From Mycolicibacterium sp. CBMA 247 (GTDB taxonomy: Bacteria; Actinomycetota; Actinomycetes; Mycobacteriales; Mycobacteriaceae), in contig NZ_VTGX01000006.1 in NCBI RefSeq assembly GCF_009729095.1, forward strand, positions 62,001-126,000: a DNA stretch of 64,000 nucleotides, written 5' to 3'. Position 1 is the stretch's first letter. Each line of letters begins with the position of its first letter. Positions 26,909 to 34,898 of this stretch are shown here, one piece after another. Both the position numbers and the translations under genes were made by a program. The notes beneath the pieces are model-generated. The model was not told the DNA's origin. It did not search any database and saw only the letters and a list, made by a program, of their open reading frames with translations.

Positions 26909-27202
26909 ATGTGGATCGGTTGGCTGGAATTCGACCTGCTGCTCGGTGACGTGCACTCGCTCAAGCAGAAACGCTCGGTGATCCGGCCGGTGATCGCGGA
27001 GCTGCACCGCAAGCTGGCGGTGTCGGCGGCCGAAACCGGAACCCAGGATCTGCATCGCCGTACCGGCATCGGCGTCGCTCTGGTCGCCGCCGACCGGGCC
27101 CACGTGGTCGAGGTGCTCGACGCCGCCGAACGAATGGTCGCGGCCCGTCCCGAACTCGAACTGCTCTCCGCCCGACGGAGCGTGCACCACAGCGACGACT
27201 GA
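26909..27202 (+). CDS. DUF503 family protein (Rv2375-like)
   Basis: This 97-residue protein carries the DUF503 signature: WIGWLEFDLLLGDVHSLKQKRSVIRPVIAELHRKL at the N-terminus and VGVAL/ADRAHVVEVLDAAERMV in the middle. It is a small alpha/beta ferredoxin-like fold. The position after two MTB12-family genes parallels Rv2375-Rv2376c. It ends 1 bp before the convergent trmI stop. Function is unknown. Confidence 0.88.
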   Translation: MWIGWLEFDLLLGDVHSLKQKRSVIRPVIAELHRKLAVSAAETGTQDLHRRTGIGVALVAADRAHVVEVLDAAERMVAARPELELLSARRSVHHSDD

Positions 27203-27203
27203 C

Positions 27204-28058
27204 TCAGACACTCCCGCCGAGCTGACGTTTCTTGCGCAGCGGCATCGGTGCCACCGTGCCCGGCGCCAATTTGCGCGCACTGATCAGAAAAGCGGTGTGG
27301 CCGCGCATGTTGTGTTCCGGACGCACCGCCAGGCCCACCACGTGCCAGCCGCGCTGCATGCTTTCCCAGGCCCGCGGTTCGGTCCAGCACTGCTGCTCGC
27401 GCAGGGCTTCCACGGCCCGCGACAGCTGGGTGACCGTGGCGACGTAGATCATCAGCACGCCACCGGCCACCAGTGCGTCGGACACCGCGGGCAGCACCTC
27501 CCAGGGCGCCAGCATGTCCAGCACCACCCGGTCCATCTCCGGACCGTCGTAGTCGGCAAGGTCGGCGACCACCAGGTCCCAGTTCTCCGGGCGCTCACCG
27601 AAGAACGTGATGACGTTGCGTTCGGCGGTCGGGGCGTGATCGTTGCGGATCTCGTACGAGGTCACGCGTCCCTCGGGACCGACCGCGCGCAGCAGCGAGC
27701 AGGTCAGTGCCCCGGATCCGGCGCCGGCCTCCAGTACCCGGGCTCCCGGGAAGATGTCGCCCTCGTGGACGATCTGGGCGGCGTCCTTGGGATAGATCAC
27801 CTGCGCGCCGCGCGGCATCGACATCACGTAGTCGACCAGCAGCGGTCGCAGCACCAGGAACTGATCACCGTTGGTGGATTTGACCACGCTGCCTTCCGGC
27901 TGCCCGATCACGTTGTCGAAGGCGATGATGCCGCGATGGGTGTGGAACTCACCGCCGGGGTTGAGCACCATCGTGTAGCGCCGGCCCTTGGCGTCGGTGA
28001 GTTGCACACGGTCGCCAACGGCAAACGGTCCGGTCGGTCTCTTCCCTGCCACGGACAT
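27204..28058 (-). CDS. trmI: tRNA (adenine(58)-N(1))-methyltransferase TrmI
   Basis: TrmI methylates N1 of A58 in the T-loop of tRNA with S-adenosylmethionine, as a homotetramer. The 284-residue protein has an N-terminal beta-barrel (PFAVGDRVQLTDAKGRRYTMVL), then the Rossmann methyltransferase with GARVLEAGAGSGALTCSLLRA as SAM motif I and VVADLADYDGPEMDRVVLDMLAPW downstream. The ATG at 28058 gives the family length (Rv2118c is 280); an in-frame start 147 bp upstream would run into the divergent nuclease gene. Confidence 0.94.
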   Translation of the reverse strand: MSVAGKRPTGPFAVGDRVQLTDAKGRRYTMVLNPGGEFHTHRGIIAFDNVIGQPEGSVVKSTNGDQFLVLRPLLVDYVMSMPRGAQVIYPKDAAQIVHEGDIFPGARVLEAGAGSGALTCSLLRAVGPEGRVTSYEIRNDHAPTAERNVITFFGERPENWDLVVADLADYDGPEMDRVVLDMLAPWEVLPAVSDALVAGGVLMIYVATVTQLSRAVEALREQQCWTEPRAWESMQRGWHVVGLAVRPEHNMRGHTAFLISARKLAPGTVAPMPLRKKRQLGGSV

Positions 28059-28124
28059 CCAGCCTGCCAGTACCCGCACCGGGCCGGGTGCCCGGGGTTG
28101 CGCAAATCTGTCGGGGCCCCGTCC

Positions 28125-28130
28125 TAGGCT
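28125..28130 (+). promoter_or_regulatory. Likely -10 element of leaderless RecB-type nuclease gene
   Basis: TAGGCT is followed by 7 bp and then the GTG at 28138, the spacing expected when the start codon is the first transcribed codon. This supports the chosen start over any start inside trmI. Confidence 0.5.
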
Positions 28131-28137
28131 TACCGGT

Positions 28138-28965
28138 GTGAGTGAGGAACCGGCCCCGACGCCGCGCCGCCCGGCGCTGTCGCCGTCGCGGGCCGGCGAT
28201 TTCAAGCAGTGCCCGCTGCTCTACCGGTTCCGCGCCATCGACCGGCTCCCTGAGCCCCGGTCCACGGCCCAGCTGCGCGGATCACTGGTGCATGCCGCGT
28301 TGGAGCAGCTCTATGGGCTGCCCGCGGCCGAGCGGGTGCATGACACCGCGCTGACGCTGGTCGAGCCGGCGTGGGAGCAGGTGGTGGCCGCCGAGCCCGA
28401 GCTGGCCGATGCCGAGTATCCGGCCACGCTGCTCGCCGAGGCCAGAGCGCTGTTGTCGGGCTATTACCGCCTGGAGGATCCGACCCGGTTCGATCCGCAG
28501 TGCTGCGAGCATCGCCTCGAGGTCGAATTGGCCGACGGCACGCTATTGCGCGGATTCGTCGACCGGATCGATGTCGCCCCCTCCGGGGAGTTGCGCGTCG
28601 TCGATTACAAGACCGGTAAGGCCCCGCCCGAGGCGCGGGCGCAGGCCGAGTTCAAGGCGATGTTCCAGATGAAGTTCTATGCCGTGGCGTTGCTTCGTTC
28701 GCGCGGCGTGATGCCGTCCCGGCTGCGGCTGTTGTACCTGGCCGACGGCCAGGTGCTCGACTACTCCCCCGGGCACGACGAGCTGCTGCGGTTCGAGCGC
28801 ACGCTGATGGCGATCTGGCAGGCCATCCAGGTGGCCGGGGCCACGGGTGACTTCCGGCCCAATCGGTCGCGGTTGTGCTCGTGGTGCGCGCATCAGAGTT
28901 TGTGTCCGGCGTTCGGCGGTACCCCGCCGCCGTATCCGGGGTGGCCAGAATCAGGAGCTGCATGA
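28138..28965 (+). CDS. RecB-family PD-(D/E)XK exonuclease
   Basis: This 275-residue single-domain nuclease is related to the RecB/AddB C-terminal domain (Rv2119 type). The catalytic motif is visible as RGFVDRIDVA followed by LRVVDYKTGKAPPE (D...DYK). Cysteines in FKQCPLLYRFR at the start and CSWCAHQSLCPAFG at the end form the four-Cys pattern that binds an Fe-S cluster in AddB-like nucleases. The GTG start at 28138 is supported by TAGGCT 7 bp upstream. It is divergent from trmI and overlaps the thioesterase gene by 4 bp (ATGA). Confidence 0.88.
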   Translation: MSEEPAPTPRRPALSPSRAGDFKQCPLLYRFRAIDRLPEPRSTAQLRGSLVHAALEQLYGLPAAERVHDTALTLVEPAWEQVVAAEPELADAEYPATLLAEARALLSGYYRLEDPTRFDPQCCEHRLEVELADGTLLRGFVDRIDVAPSGELRVVDYKTGKAPPEARAQAEFKAMFQMKFYAVALLRSRGVMPSRLRLLYLADGQVLDYSPGHDELLRFERTLMAIWQAIQVAGATGDFRPNRSRLCSWCAHQSLCPAFGGTPPPYPGWPESGAA

Positions 28966-29759
28966 TCGGGTGTCATTACCATCGGCTGGGTTCCGATGGT
29001 GAGTACCAGCTGTTCGAATCCACCGCCGATACCCGCAGTAACTGGGATCCGGCCATTCAGCATGGCTCGCCGCCGCTGGCGCTGCTGACCAAGGCCATCG
29101 AGGAACTGACCGCGGCCTCAGACCTGCGGATCGGCCGGCTGACGCTCGACATCCTGGGCGCGATTCCGGTTGCGCCCGTGCGGGTTCGGGCCTGGGTGGA
29201 CCGGCCGGGGGCACGGATCTCGATGGTCGTCTCAGAGATGGAGGCGCAACGGCCCGACGGCACCTGGCGCGCGGTGGCCCGGGTGACGGCGTGGCTGCTG
29301 GCCCCCAGCGACACCAGAGGCGTGGTCACCGATCGCTTCGCACCGTTGGTGGAGGGCGGAGCTGCCGATGTGGTGCACAGCTGGGAGGGCGCGCCGGGCT
29401 ATCTGGACACCGTGACGTGGCGACGGCAACGTACCGCCGAGGGTGAGGCCGCCGTGGCGTGGATGAGTCCGTTGACCCCGGTCGTCGACGACGAGGAGAC
29501 GACGGCCCTGCAGCGCCTGGCACTCGTGGTGGATTCGGCCAATGGTGTTGGTGCGGCGCTGGATCCGCAGCGGTTCGTGTTCATGAACACCGATACCTCC
29601 GTGCATCTGCACCGGCTTCCGGTCGGGTCGGATTTCGGGCTACGGGCACGTGGCTCGATCGGACCGGACGGTATCGGCGTGACGACGGCGGAAATCTTTG
29701 ACCGCCAAGGGTTTATCGGTACCTCGGCTCAGACACTGCTGGTGCTGCGCGCGCCGTGA
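28962..29759 (+). CDS. Acyl-CoA thioesterase-like protein (TesB-type double hotdog)
   Basis: This 265-residue protein has the two-hotdog layout of the mycobacterial TesB-like thioesterase family. It has HGSPPLALLTKAIEEL (hotdog helix) near residue 25, RIGRLTLDILGAIPVAPVRV, and a second half ending in DFGLRARGSIGPDGIGVTTAEIFDRQGFIG, which matches the usual thioesterase C-terminal strand pair. Likely substrates are acyl-CoAs, but chain length is not evident. The ATG overlaps the upstream nuclease stop, with AGGAG 6 bp before it, and its stop overlaps the aac(2') start. Confidence 0.8.
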   Translation: MIGCHYHRLGSDGEYQLFESTADTRSNWDPAIQHGSPPLALLTKAIEELTAASDLRIGRLTLDILGAIPVAPVRVRAWVDRPGARISMVVSEMEAQRPDGTWRAVARVTAWLLAPSDTRGVVTDRFAPLVEGGAADVVHSWEGAPGYLDTVTWRRQRTAEGEAAVAWMSPLTPVVDDEETTALQRLALVVDSANGVGAALDPQRFVFMNTDTSVHLHRLPVGSDFGLRARGSIGPDGIGVTTAEIFDRQGFIGTSAQTLLVLRAP

Positions 29760-30298
29760 TCGATGTGCAGATCGTCCAGCCTTCAGACCTGAGCCAAGGG
29801 GACTCGAGAGCCGCTGAGGCGTTGGTCCGGTCGGCATTTGGCGACAGCTTCCGCGCACATGACTGGCTCCATGGTGTTGATGGCGTGCACGTGTTGGTCA
29901 CCGACGACGGTGTGTTGTTGGCTCACGCGGCAGTGGTGACTCGCACGCTGAGTCATGCGGATGACGTCTTCGACACCGGTTACGTCGAGGGTGTTGCCGT
30001 GCGCACCGACCAGCAGGGCCGGGGCCTGGGCCGTCTCCTGATGGATCACACGGAATCCATCATTCGCGCTTCGCATGACATCGGTGCGCTCAACGCCGTG
30101 GAGAGCGCAGCCACGTTCTACGCCGGTCGTGGCTGGCAGCCCTGGGACGGCCCGACCCAGGCTGATACCCCCAGCGGAGTGGTCGACACCTACGACACAG
30201 ACGACCGGATCTTCCTGTTGCCGACGGACAGTCCGGCGCGCGGTTTCGCGCAGTCACTACCCCTGATCTGCGACTGGCGCGTCGGCGACCTCTGGTAA
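29756..30298 (+). CDS. aac(2')-I: Aminoglycoside 2'-N-acetyltransferase, AAC(2')-I family
   Basis: This 180-residue GNAT enzyme matches the chromosomal AAC(2')-I family of mycobacteria (181 residues in M. tuberculosis AAC(2')-Ic). Diagnostic runs are TGYVEGVAVRTDQQGRGLG (acetyl-CoA loop), DIGALNAVESAATFYAGRGWQPWDGPT and the C-terminal LICDWRVGDLW. These enzymes acetylate the 2'-amino group of gentamicin, tobramycin and related drugs; a housekeeping role has also been proposed for the family. The GTG start overlaps the thioesterase stop (GTGA), so it is the third gene of a coupled nuclease-thioesterase-aac unit rather than a mobile resistance cassette. Confidence 0.9.
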   Translation: MIDVQIVQPSDLSQGDSRAAEALVRSAFGDSFRAHDWLHGVDGVHVLVTDDGVLLAHAAVVTRTLSHADDVFDTGYVEGVAVRTDQQGRGLGRLLMDHTESIIRASHDIGALNAVESAATFYAGRGWQPWDGPTQADTPSGVVDTYDTDDRIFLLPTDSPARGFAQSLPLICDWRVGDLW

Positions 30299-30318
30299 CG
30301 CCCCGTATATCTACTTGC

Positions 30319-30330
30319 GTCTATATAGAC
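30319..30330. promoter_or_regulatory. Palindromic operator in the ArsR promoter
   Basis: GTCTATATAGAC is a perfect 12-bp palindrome. It overlaps TTGCGT (30315-30320) and lies in the 17-bp spacer before AATACT (30338-30343), a plausible -35/-10 pair for the ArsR gene at 30350. A repressor bound here would block RNA polymerase. Autoregulation by the adjacent ArsR protein is inference. Confidence 0.55.
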
Positions 30331-30349
30331 AGAGTGCAATACTCGAACC

Positions 30350-30667
30350 ATGGACGTGTTCGAGGCGGTCGCCGAACCCAGCCGACGCGCATTGCTCGAC
30401 GCCCTCGTCGACGGTGAACGCACCGCGGGCGAGCTGGTGGCAACCCTGCCCGGACTGACCCAGCCGACCGTGTCTCGCCACCTCAAGGTGCTGCGGGAGG
30501 TAGGCCTGGTGGAAGTGCGGCCCGATGCGCAGCGCCGTATCTACGCATTGCGCGCCGACGGTCTGGTGCAGATCGATGAGTGGATCGAGCGTTACCGCCG
30601 CTACTGGTCGGATCACCTCGACGCCCTGGAACGCCACCTCAAAGCGACCCACAAGGAGACGAAATGA
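30350..30667 (+). CDS. ArsR-family transcriptional regulator
   Basis: This 105-residue winged-helix repressor begins MDVFEAVAEPSRRALLDAL, followed by the HTH ATLPGLTQPTVSRHLKVLREVGLVEVRPDAQRRIYAL. There is no CXC metal-binding motif in alpha-3, and the C-terminal WIERYRRYWSDHLDALERHL is the variant seen in ArsR regulators paired with SRPBCC proteins. It overlaps the SRPBCC gene by 4 bp. A 12-bp palindrome in its promoter is the likely operator. Confidence 0.93.
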   Translation: MDVFEAVAEPSRRALLDALVDGERTAGELVATLPGLTQPTVSRHLKVLREVGLVEVRPDAQRRIYALRADGLVQIDEWIERYRRYWSDHLDALERHLKATHKETK

Positions 30668-31203
30668 CCAGCCGCGAAGGAAAACTCACCGTCGAGGGTG
30701 ACCGGGCTGCATTGAGCTTCGAACGGCGCCTGCCCTACCCGGTCGACGCGGTGTGGGCCGCCATCACCGATCCCGAGCAGCGCAATCAGTGGATGGGCGA
30801 AACCACGATCGACGCCCGTGAAGGCGGCACGATCGAGATGATTCCGCATTCTCCGCCGATCCCGCCGCAACAGAAGAAGATGACCGGGCGGATCCGGGTG
30901 TGGGATCCGCCACGGGTTTTCGAGCACGAGTGGAGCCAGGCCGTCCTGGCTGCCCCCGAATCCGGCGTCGTGCGTTACGAACTCAGCCCGGACGGCGAAG
31001 GCACCCTGCTGCGGTTCAGTCACCGCGGCCTCACGGTCTCCGACGGTCAGGGTTTCCATCCCGGCACCCACGCTTATCTGGACCGGCTGGAGGCCCATCT
31101 CGGCGGACAGCCCTTGCCTGACTGGGCCCAGCGTTACCAGGAAGTCGCCCAAACACTCGGAACTCAATCGAAAGGAAGCGGCCATGCTTCACAACGGAAC
31201 TGA
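30664..31203 (+). CDS. SRPBCC/AHSA1-like protein
   Basis: This 179-residue START-like (SRPBCC, AHSA1 branch) protein starts its domain at RLPYPVDAVWAAITDPEQRNQWMGE and continues through GRIRVWDPPRVFEHEW and GTLLRFSHRGL. Such domains bind hydrophobic ligands in a deep cavity and are often coded next to ArsR regulators of this subtype, as here (ATGA overlap). The ligand is unknown. Its last 20 bp overlap the start of the flavodoxin-like gene, so the three genes form one operon. Confidence 0.87.
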   Translation: MTSREGKLTVEGDRAALSFERRLPYPVDAVWAAITDPEQRNQWMGETTIDAREGGTIEMIPHSPPIPPQQKKMTGRIRVWDPPRVFEHEWSQAVLAAPESGVVRYELSPDGEGTLLRFSHRGLTVSDGQGFHPGTHAYLDRLEAHLGGQPLPDWAQRYQEVAQTLGTQSKGSGHASQRN

Positions 31204-31816
31204 CATCGCCGCACCCACGGTCGCGGTGGTCTACCACTCCGGGTTCGGACATACCGCGACCCTGGCCGACGCGGTCGCGGCCGGTGCCGGTGACGTCGGA
31301 GCCGATGTCACCGTCATGCACGTCGAGACCATGACCGGCCACGATTGGGACATGCTGGACGGCAGCGACGCCATGATCTTCGGCAGTCCCACCTACATGG
31401 GCAACGTGTCGGCGGGATTTCAGGCCTTCGCCGAGAAGACGGGCCGGCGGTGCATGGACGGAACCTGGCGCGACAAGATCGCGGCCGGGTTCACCAACTC
31501 CGGAGCCAAGAGCGGGGACAAGCTCGCCACGTTGAACTCGTTGGCGATCTTCGCCGCCCAGCATCACATGCATTGGGTGAACCTGGGTTTGGGTGCCGGC
31601 TGGAACAGCGCAGCAGGCAGCGAGCATGACCTGAACCGGCTCGGTTTCTGGCTGGGCGCCGCGGCCGCCACCGATGTGGATGCCGGGCCCGACCAGGTGC
31701 ACCCGGCGGATGTGCGGACCTGCCGCCACCTCGGGCAGCGTGTCGCACTGGTGACGCGTCAGCTCAACATCGGCCGCACGCTCAGTCCAGCGGCTTCAGC
31801 TCCTGCAGCATCGTAG
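31184..31816 (+). CDS. Flavodoxin-like NAD(P)H:quinone oxidoreductase family protein
   Basis: This 210-residue flavodoxin-fold protein resembles WrbA-type or NADPH-dependent FMN reductases. It has VAVVYHSGFGHTATLADAVA as the FMN phosphate loop, IFGSPTYMGNVSAGFQAF as the second flavin loop, and KIAAGFTNSGAKSGDK following. It is probably cytosolic quinone or FMN chemistry. It is the third gene of the ArsR operon. The 3' end overlaps the end of the convergent oxidoreductase gene by 35 bp, so the last residues are constrained by both genes. Confidence 0.83.
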   Translation: MLHNGTDIAAPTVAVVYHSGFGHTATLADAVAAGAGDVGADVTVMHVETMTGHDWDMLDGSDAMIFGSPTYMGNVSAGFQAFAEKTGRRCMDGTWRDKIAAGFTNSGAKSGDKLATLNSLAIFAAQHHMHWVNLGLGAGWNSAAGSEHDLNRLGFWLGAAAATDVDAGPDQVHPADVRTCRHLGQRVALVTRQLNIGRTLSPAASAPAAS

Positions 31817-33158
31817 GCACCAGCTCACTGACGGTCGGGTGGATGTGCATGGTCCGCGATATCGCGGTGTAGGGCAGTTTCGCGGTCATGACATCGAGGA
31901 TCGCGTGCACCACCTCGTCACCGCCGACGCCGAGGACGGCCGCACCGAGAATCTCCTCGGTCTCGGCATCCACCACCACCTTCATGAAGCCCTGGGTCTC
32001 GCCCTTCTCCACCGCACGGCCGACCCTGGTCATCGGGCGGTTGCCCACCAACGCTTTTCGGCCGGATTTGCGCACCTGATCGAATGTCATCCCGGCTCGG
32101 CCCAGCGGCGGGTCGATGTAGAGCGCGTAGGTGCTGACCCGGTCACTCACCCGGCGCGGATCGTCGTCGAGCAGATTGCCGGCGACGATCTCGAAGTCGT
32201 TGTAGGACGTGTGGGTGAACGCGCCCTTCCCGTTGCAGTCCCCCATCGCCCAGATGTGCTCGGCCGTGGTGCGCAGCTGATCGTCGACCACGACGTAGCC
32301 GCGGCCGTCGGTGTCCACGCCGGCGTTGTCCAACCCGAGATCGTCGGTGTTGGGCACCCGTCCCACCGCCAGCAGCAGATGCGTCCCGGTGATCGGGTCC
32401 GTACCGTCGCGGGGCGTCAACTCGAAACCACCGTCCCGCTTGGCAAACCGGATCCCGGTGGCGTTCAGCACCACCTCGATCCCCTCGGCCCGCAGGATCT
32501 CGGCGATGGTAGCCGAGACGTCCTCATCCTCACGTGAGGTCAGCCGCGGACCCTTCTCGATCACCGTCACCCGGGCACCGAATCGGCGGTACATCTGCGC
32601 GAATTCCAGCGCGATGTAGCTGCCACCCACGATCACCAGGTGCTCGGGCACCTCGTCGAGCTCCAGGATGCCGACATTGGTCAGGTAGTCGATACCGTCC
32701 AGACCGGGAATATCCGGAACCACCGCGCGGGCACCGACATTGAGGAATATCCGCTCGGCCCAGAGCAGATCACCGTCCACGTCGATGGTGTGCGGGTCGA
32801 CGAAACGGGCATGACCCCGGATCAGGGTGGCACCATCCATGCCCTGCAGCCAGTCCTCGACGCCGTGACGGTCGGCCAGCATGATCTGATCCTTGCGGGC
32901 CTTGACCTTGGCCATGTCGACCTCGACTTCACTTGTGCCGATGCCGAAGTCAGCACCGCGCCGAGCGAGGTGGGCCGCATGTGCGCTGGCCACAAGGGTT
33001 TTGGTGGGGATGCAGCCGTAGTTCACACACGTGCCGCCGACCAGCTTGCGTTCGATCACCGCGACGGTCTGCCCCGCTGCGGTCAACCGGCCCGCGAGCG
33101 GTGGTCCGGCCTGACCGGCGCCGATGATGATCGCGTCGAAACTCCGCGCGGGCGCCAT
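31782..33158 (-). CDS. FAD-dependent pyridine nucleotide-disulfide oxidoreductase (MerA-like)
   Basis: This 458-residue class I flavin disulfide reductase has the FAD motif AIIIGAGQAGPPLAGRL, the redox disulfide GGTCVNYGCIPTKT (CX4C), NAD(P) motif LVIVGGSYIALEFAQ, the second FAD motif AMGDCNGKGAF and the dimer-interface HIHPTVSE His-Glu pair. This is the mercuric-reductase-like branch. However, there is no N-terminal heavy-metal domain, no C-terminal vicinal Cys pair, and no mer genes nearby, so mercury reduction is unlikely. The physiological substrate is unknown. It is 3 bp downstream of the DUF4126 gene, same strand. Confidence 0.88.
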   Translation of the reverse strand: MAPARSFDAIIIGAGQAGPPLAGRLTAAGQTVAVIERKLVGGTCVNYGCIPTKTLVASAHAAHLARRGADFGIGTSEVEVDMAKVKARKDQIMLADRHGVEDWLQGMDGATLIRGHARFVDPHTIDVDGDLLWAERIFLNVGARAVVPDIPGLDGIDYLTNVGILELDEVPEHLVIVGGSYIALEFAQMYRRFGARVTVIEKGPRLTSREDEDVSATIAEILRAEGIEVVLNATGIRFAKRDGGFELTPRDGTDPITGTHLLLAVGRVPNTDDLGLDNAGVDTDGRGYVVVDDQLRTTAEHIWAMGDCNGKGAFTHTSYNDFEIVAGNLLDDDPRRVSDRVSTYALYIDPPLGRAGMTFDQVRKSGRKALVGNRPMTRVGRAVEKGETQGFMKVVVDAETEEILGAAVLGVGGDEVVHAILDVMTAKLPYTAISRTMHIHPTVSELVPTMLQELKPLD

Positions 33159-33161
33159 GGG

Positions 33162-33644
33162 CTAGACGATCGAGGTCAGGGCTGCGATCGCGAAACCGCC
33201 GAGCACGGCGACCGCATCCTCGAAGAGCGCGACCGGCAGATCATGACCGTCGTGGCGCTCAACCAGACGCTTGCGCGCCTCGTATCCGCCCAGGGTGCCC
33301 AGCACCGCACCGACAAGACCCGCGCCCAGCCCGCCGAAGGTGTAACCCCACGCCGTGCCGATCACCGCACCGGCGAAGGCGCCGGTGAGCAGGCGGGCGA
33401 CGAACTGCACCGGGGTCTTCCGACTCGGGGTGCGCGGCAGCTGATCGGTAACCAACTCCACCACAGCGAGAATGGTCAGCACCGCGACGGTGATCGGGTG
33501 CGCCAACCACTGTGCCCAGGTGCCGTCGAGGTTGATCCAGCTCAGGGCTGCGGCCCACGCCACCGCGGCCGGTGCGGTGAAGGCCCGCAATCCCGCCACC
33601 ACACCGATGAACAAAGCCAACAACAGAACCAGAAAATGCGTCAT
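33162..33644 (-). CDS. DUF4126 family membrane protein (Rv2120c-like)
   Basis: This 160-residue integral membrane protein has hydrophobic segments at about 3-24 (FLVLLLALFIGVVAGLRAFTA), 28-40, 50-70, 85-112 (LTGAFAGAVIGTAWGYTFGGLGAGLVGA) and 138-158. The Gly-rich turns are characteristic of DUF4126. The position between the oxidoreductase gene and hisG matches Rv2120c. Function is unknown. Confidence 0.85.
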   Translation of the reverse strand: MTHFLVLLLALFIGVVAGLRAFTAPAAVAWAAALSWINLDGTWAQWLAHPITVAVLTILAVVELVTDQLPRTPSRKTPVQFVARLLTGAFAGAVIGTAWGYTFGGLGAGLVGAVLGTLGGYEARKRLVERHDGHDLPVALFEDAVAVLGGFAIAALTSIV

Positions 33645-33710
33645 GGCAACCTCCGAGGCCTGGAATTGTCACCCGGACGCTAACACGCAACATGGCGCGG
33701 CACGCGCTGA

Positions 33711-34565
33711 TCAGAAACGGCAGAACCGAATATCCGATGCGAGTATCGCTTTGGCGCCGATCGCGGCGATCTCGTCCATGATTGCGTTGACGTCGCGGCG
33801 CGGCACCAGGGCCCGCACGGCCACCCAGTCCGGATCCGCCAGCGGCGCGATGGTCGGTGACTCCAGCCCCGGCGTCACCGCGGTGGCCTGGTCCAAAACC
33901 GCACGCGGGCAGTCGTAATCCAGCATCAGGTACTGCTGGCCGAACACCACGCCCTGTACTCGCGCGGTCAGTTGATCGCGCGCGGCCGCGTTGTCATCAC
34001 CCTCGGCGCCGTCGCGTTCGATCAGCACGGCCTCCGACTCGCACAGCGGCGCACCGAAGGCCACCAGATCGTGCAGCCCCAGGGTGCGACCCGAGCCGAC
34101 CACGTCGGCAATCACATCGGCGACCCCGAGCTGGATCGAGATCTCCACCGCGCCGTCGAGCCGGATGACCGAGGCCTCGAGACCCTGTGCCGCAAGGTCC
34201 TTGCGAACCAGGTTCGGAAACGACGTCGCAATCCGCTTACCCGCCAGATCCTGTGGGGTCCACTCCCGGCCGGCCGGACCGGCGTAGCGGAACGTGGAGT
34301 TGCCGAAGCCCAGCGACAGGCGCTCACGCACCGGCGCGTCGGAATCGGCGGCCAGGTCACGCCCCGTGATGCCCAGATCGAGCTGACCCGAACCCACGTA
34401 GATCGCGATGTCCTTGGGCCGCAGAAAGAAGAATTCGACATTGTTGGCCGGGTCGACGACGGTCAGGTCCTTGGGATCACGCCGGCGCCGATAACCGGCC
34501 TCGGCGAGGATCTCGGCGGCCGATTCGCTGAGCGAACCCTTGTTGGGGACCGCGACGCGCAACAT
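33711..34565 (-). CDS. hisG: ATP phosphoribosyltransferase HisG (long form)
   Basis: HisG catalyses the first step of histidine biosynthesis, ATP + PRPP to phosphoribosyl-ATP. The 284-residue protein is the hexameric long form, with a C-terminal regulatory ACT-like domain (from ~215) that binds histidine. Visible are MLRVAVPNKGSLSESAAEIL, LDLGITGRDLAAD, and the PRPP loop in VADVIADVVGSGRTL. The ATG at 34565 gives exactly the M. tuberculosis length; an upstream in-frame start would extend into hisE. It is 14 bp downstream of hisE. Confidence 0.96.
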   Translation of the reverse strand: MLRVAVPNKGSLSESAAEILAEAGYRRRRDPKDLTVVDPANNVEFFFLRPKDIAIYVGSGQLDLGITGRDLAADSDAPVRERLSLGFGNSTFRYAGPAGREWTPQDLAGKRIATSFPNLVRKDLAAQGLEASVIRLDGAVEISIQLGVADVIADVVGSGRTLGLHDLVAFGAPLCESEAVLIERDGAEGDDNAAARDQLTARVQGVVFGQQYLMLDYDCPRAVLDQATAVTPGLESPTIAPLADPDWVAVRALVPRRDVNAIMDEIAAIGAKAILASDIRFCRF

Positions 34566-34579
34566 CTGATCGGCCACGT

Positions 34580-34861
34580 TCACAACTTCCGGTAGACGTC
34601 GTCGAGGGTGAGGCCACGGGAGATCATCAGCACCTGGGTCCAGTACAGCAACTGGCTGACCTCCTCGGCGAGCGACTCGTCGCCCTCGTGCTCGGCGGCC
34701 AGCCATACCTCGCCGGCCTCCTCGAGGATCTTCTTGCCGAGCCCATGGACGCCGGCGTCAAGTGCGGCGACCGTACCGCTACCGGCAGGTCGGGTGCGCG
34801 CTATGTCGCTGAGTTCGGCAAACAGGGCCTCGAAGGTCTTCACAGGCATGAATTGTTTCAT
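34580..34861 (-). CDS. hisE: Phosphoribosyl-ATP pyrophosphohydrolase HisE
   Basis: HisE removes pyrophosphate from phosphoribosyl-ATP, step 2 of histidine synthesis. The 93-residue MazG-like protein contains KKILEEAGEVWLAAEHE and EEVSQLLYWTQVLMISRGL, with the EExxE...D metal-binding helices. I chose the ATG at 34861 because it gives 93 residues, the usual length; an ATG 10 codons upstream is possible. It is the first gene of hisEG and divergent from an unknown gene 37 bp away. Confidence 0.95.
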   Translation of the reverse strand: MKQFMPVKTFEALFAELSDIARTRPAGSGTVAALDAGVHGLGKKILEEAGEVWLAAEHEGDESLAEEVSQLLYWTQVLMISRGLTLDDVYRKL

Positions 34862-34898
34862 GCTCGATAGGGGTCCATTTGTGGGGTGCAATAGAAGG

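Noticed and set aside
31782..33158. Mercuric reductase annotation for the flavin disulfide reductase.
   Set aside because: There is no heavy-metal N-domain, no C-terminal Cys pair and no mer operon; only the general redox core is shared.
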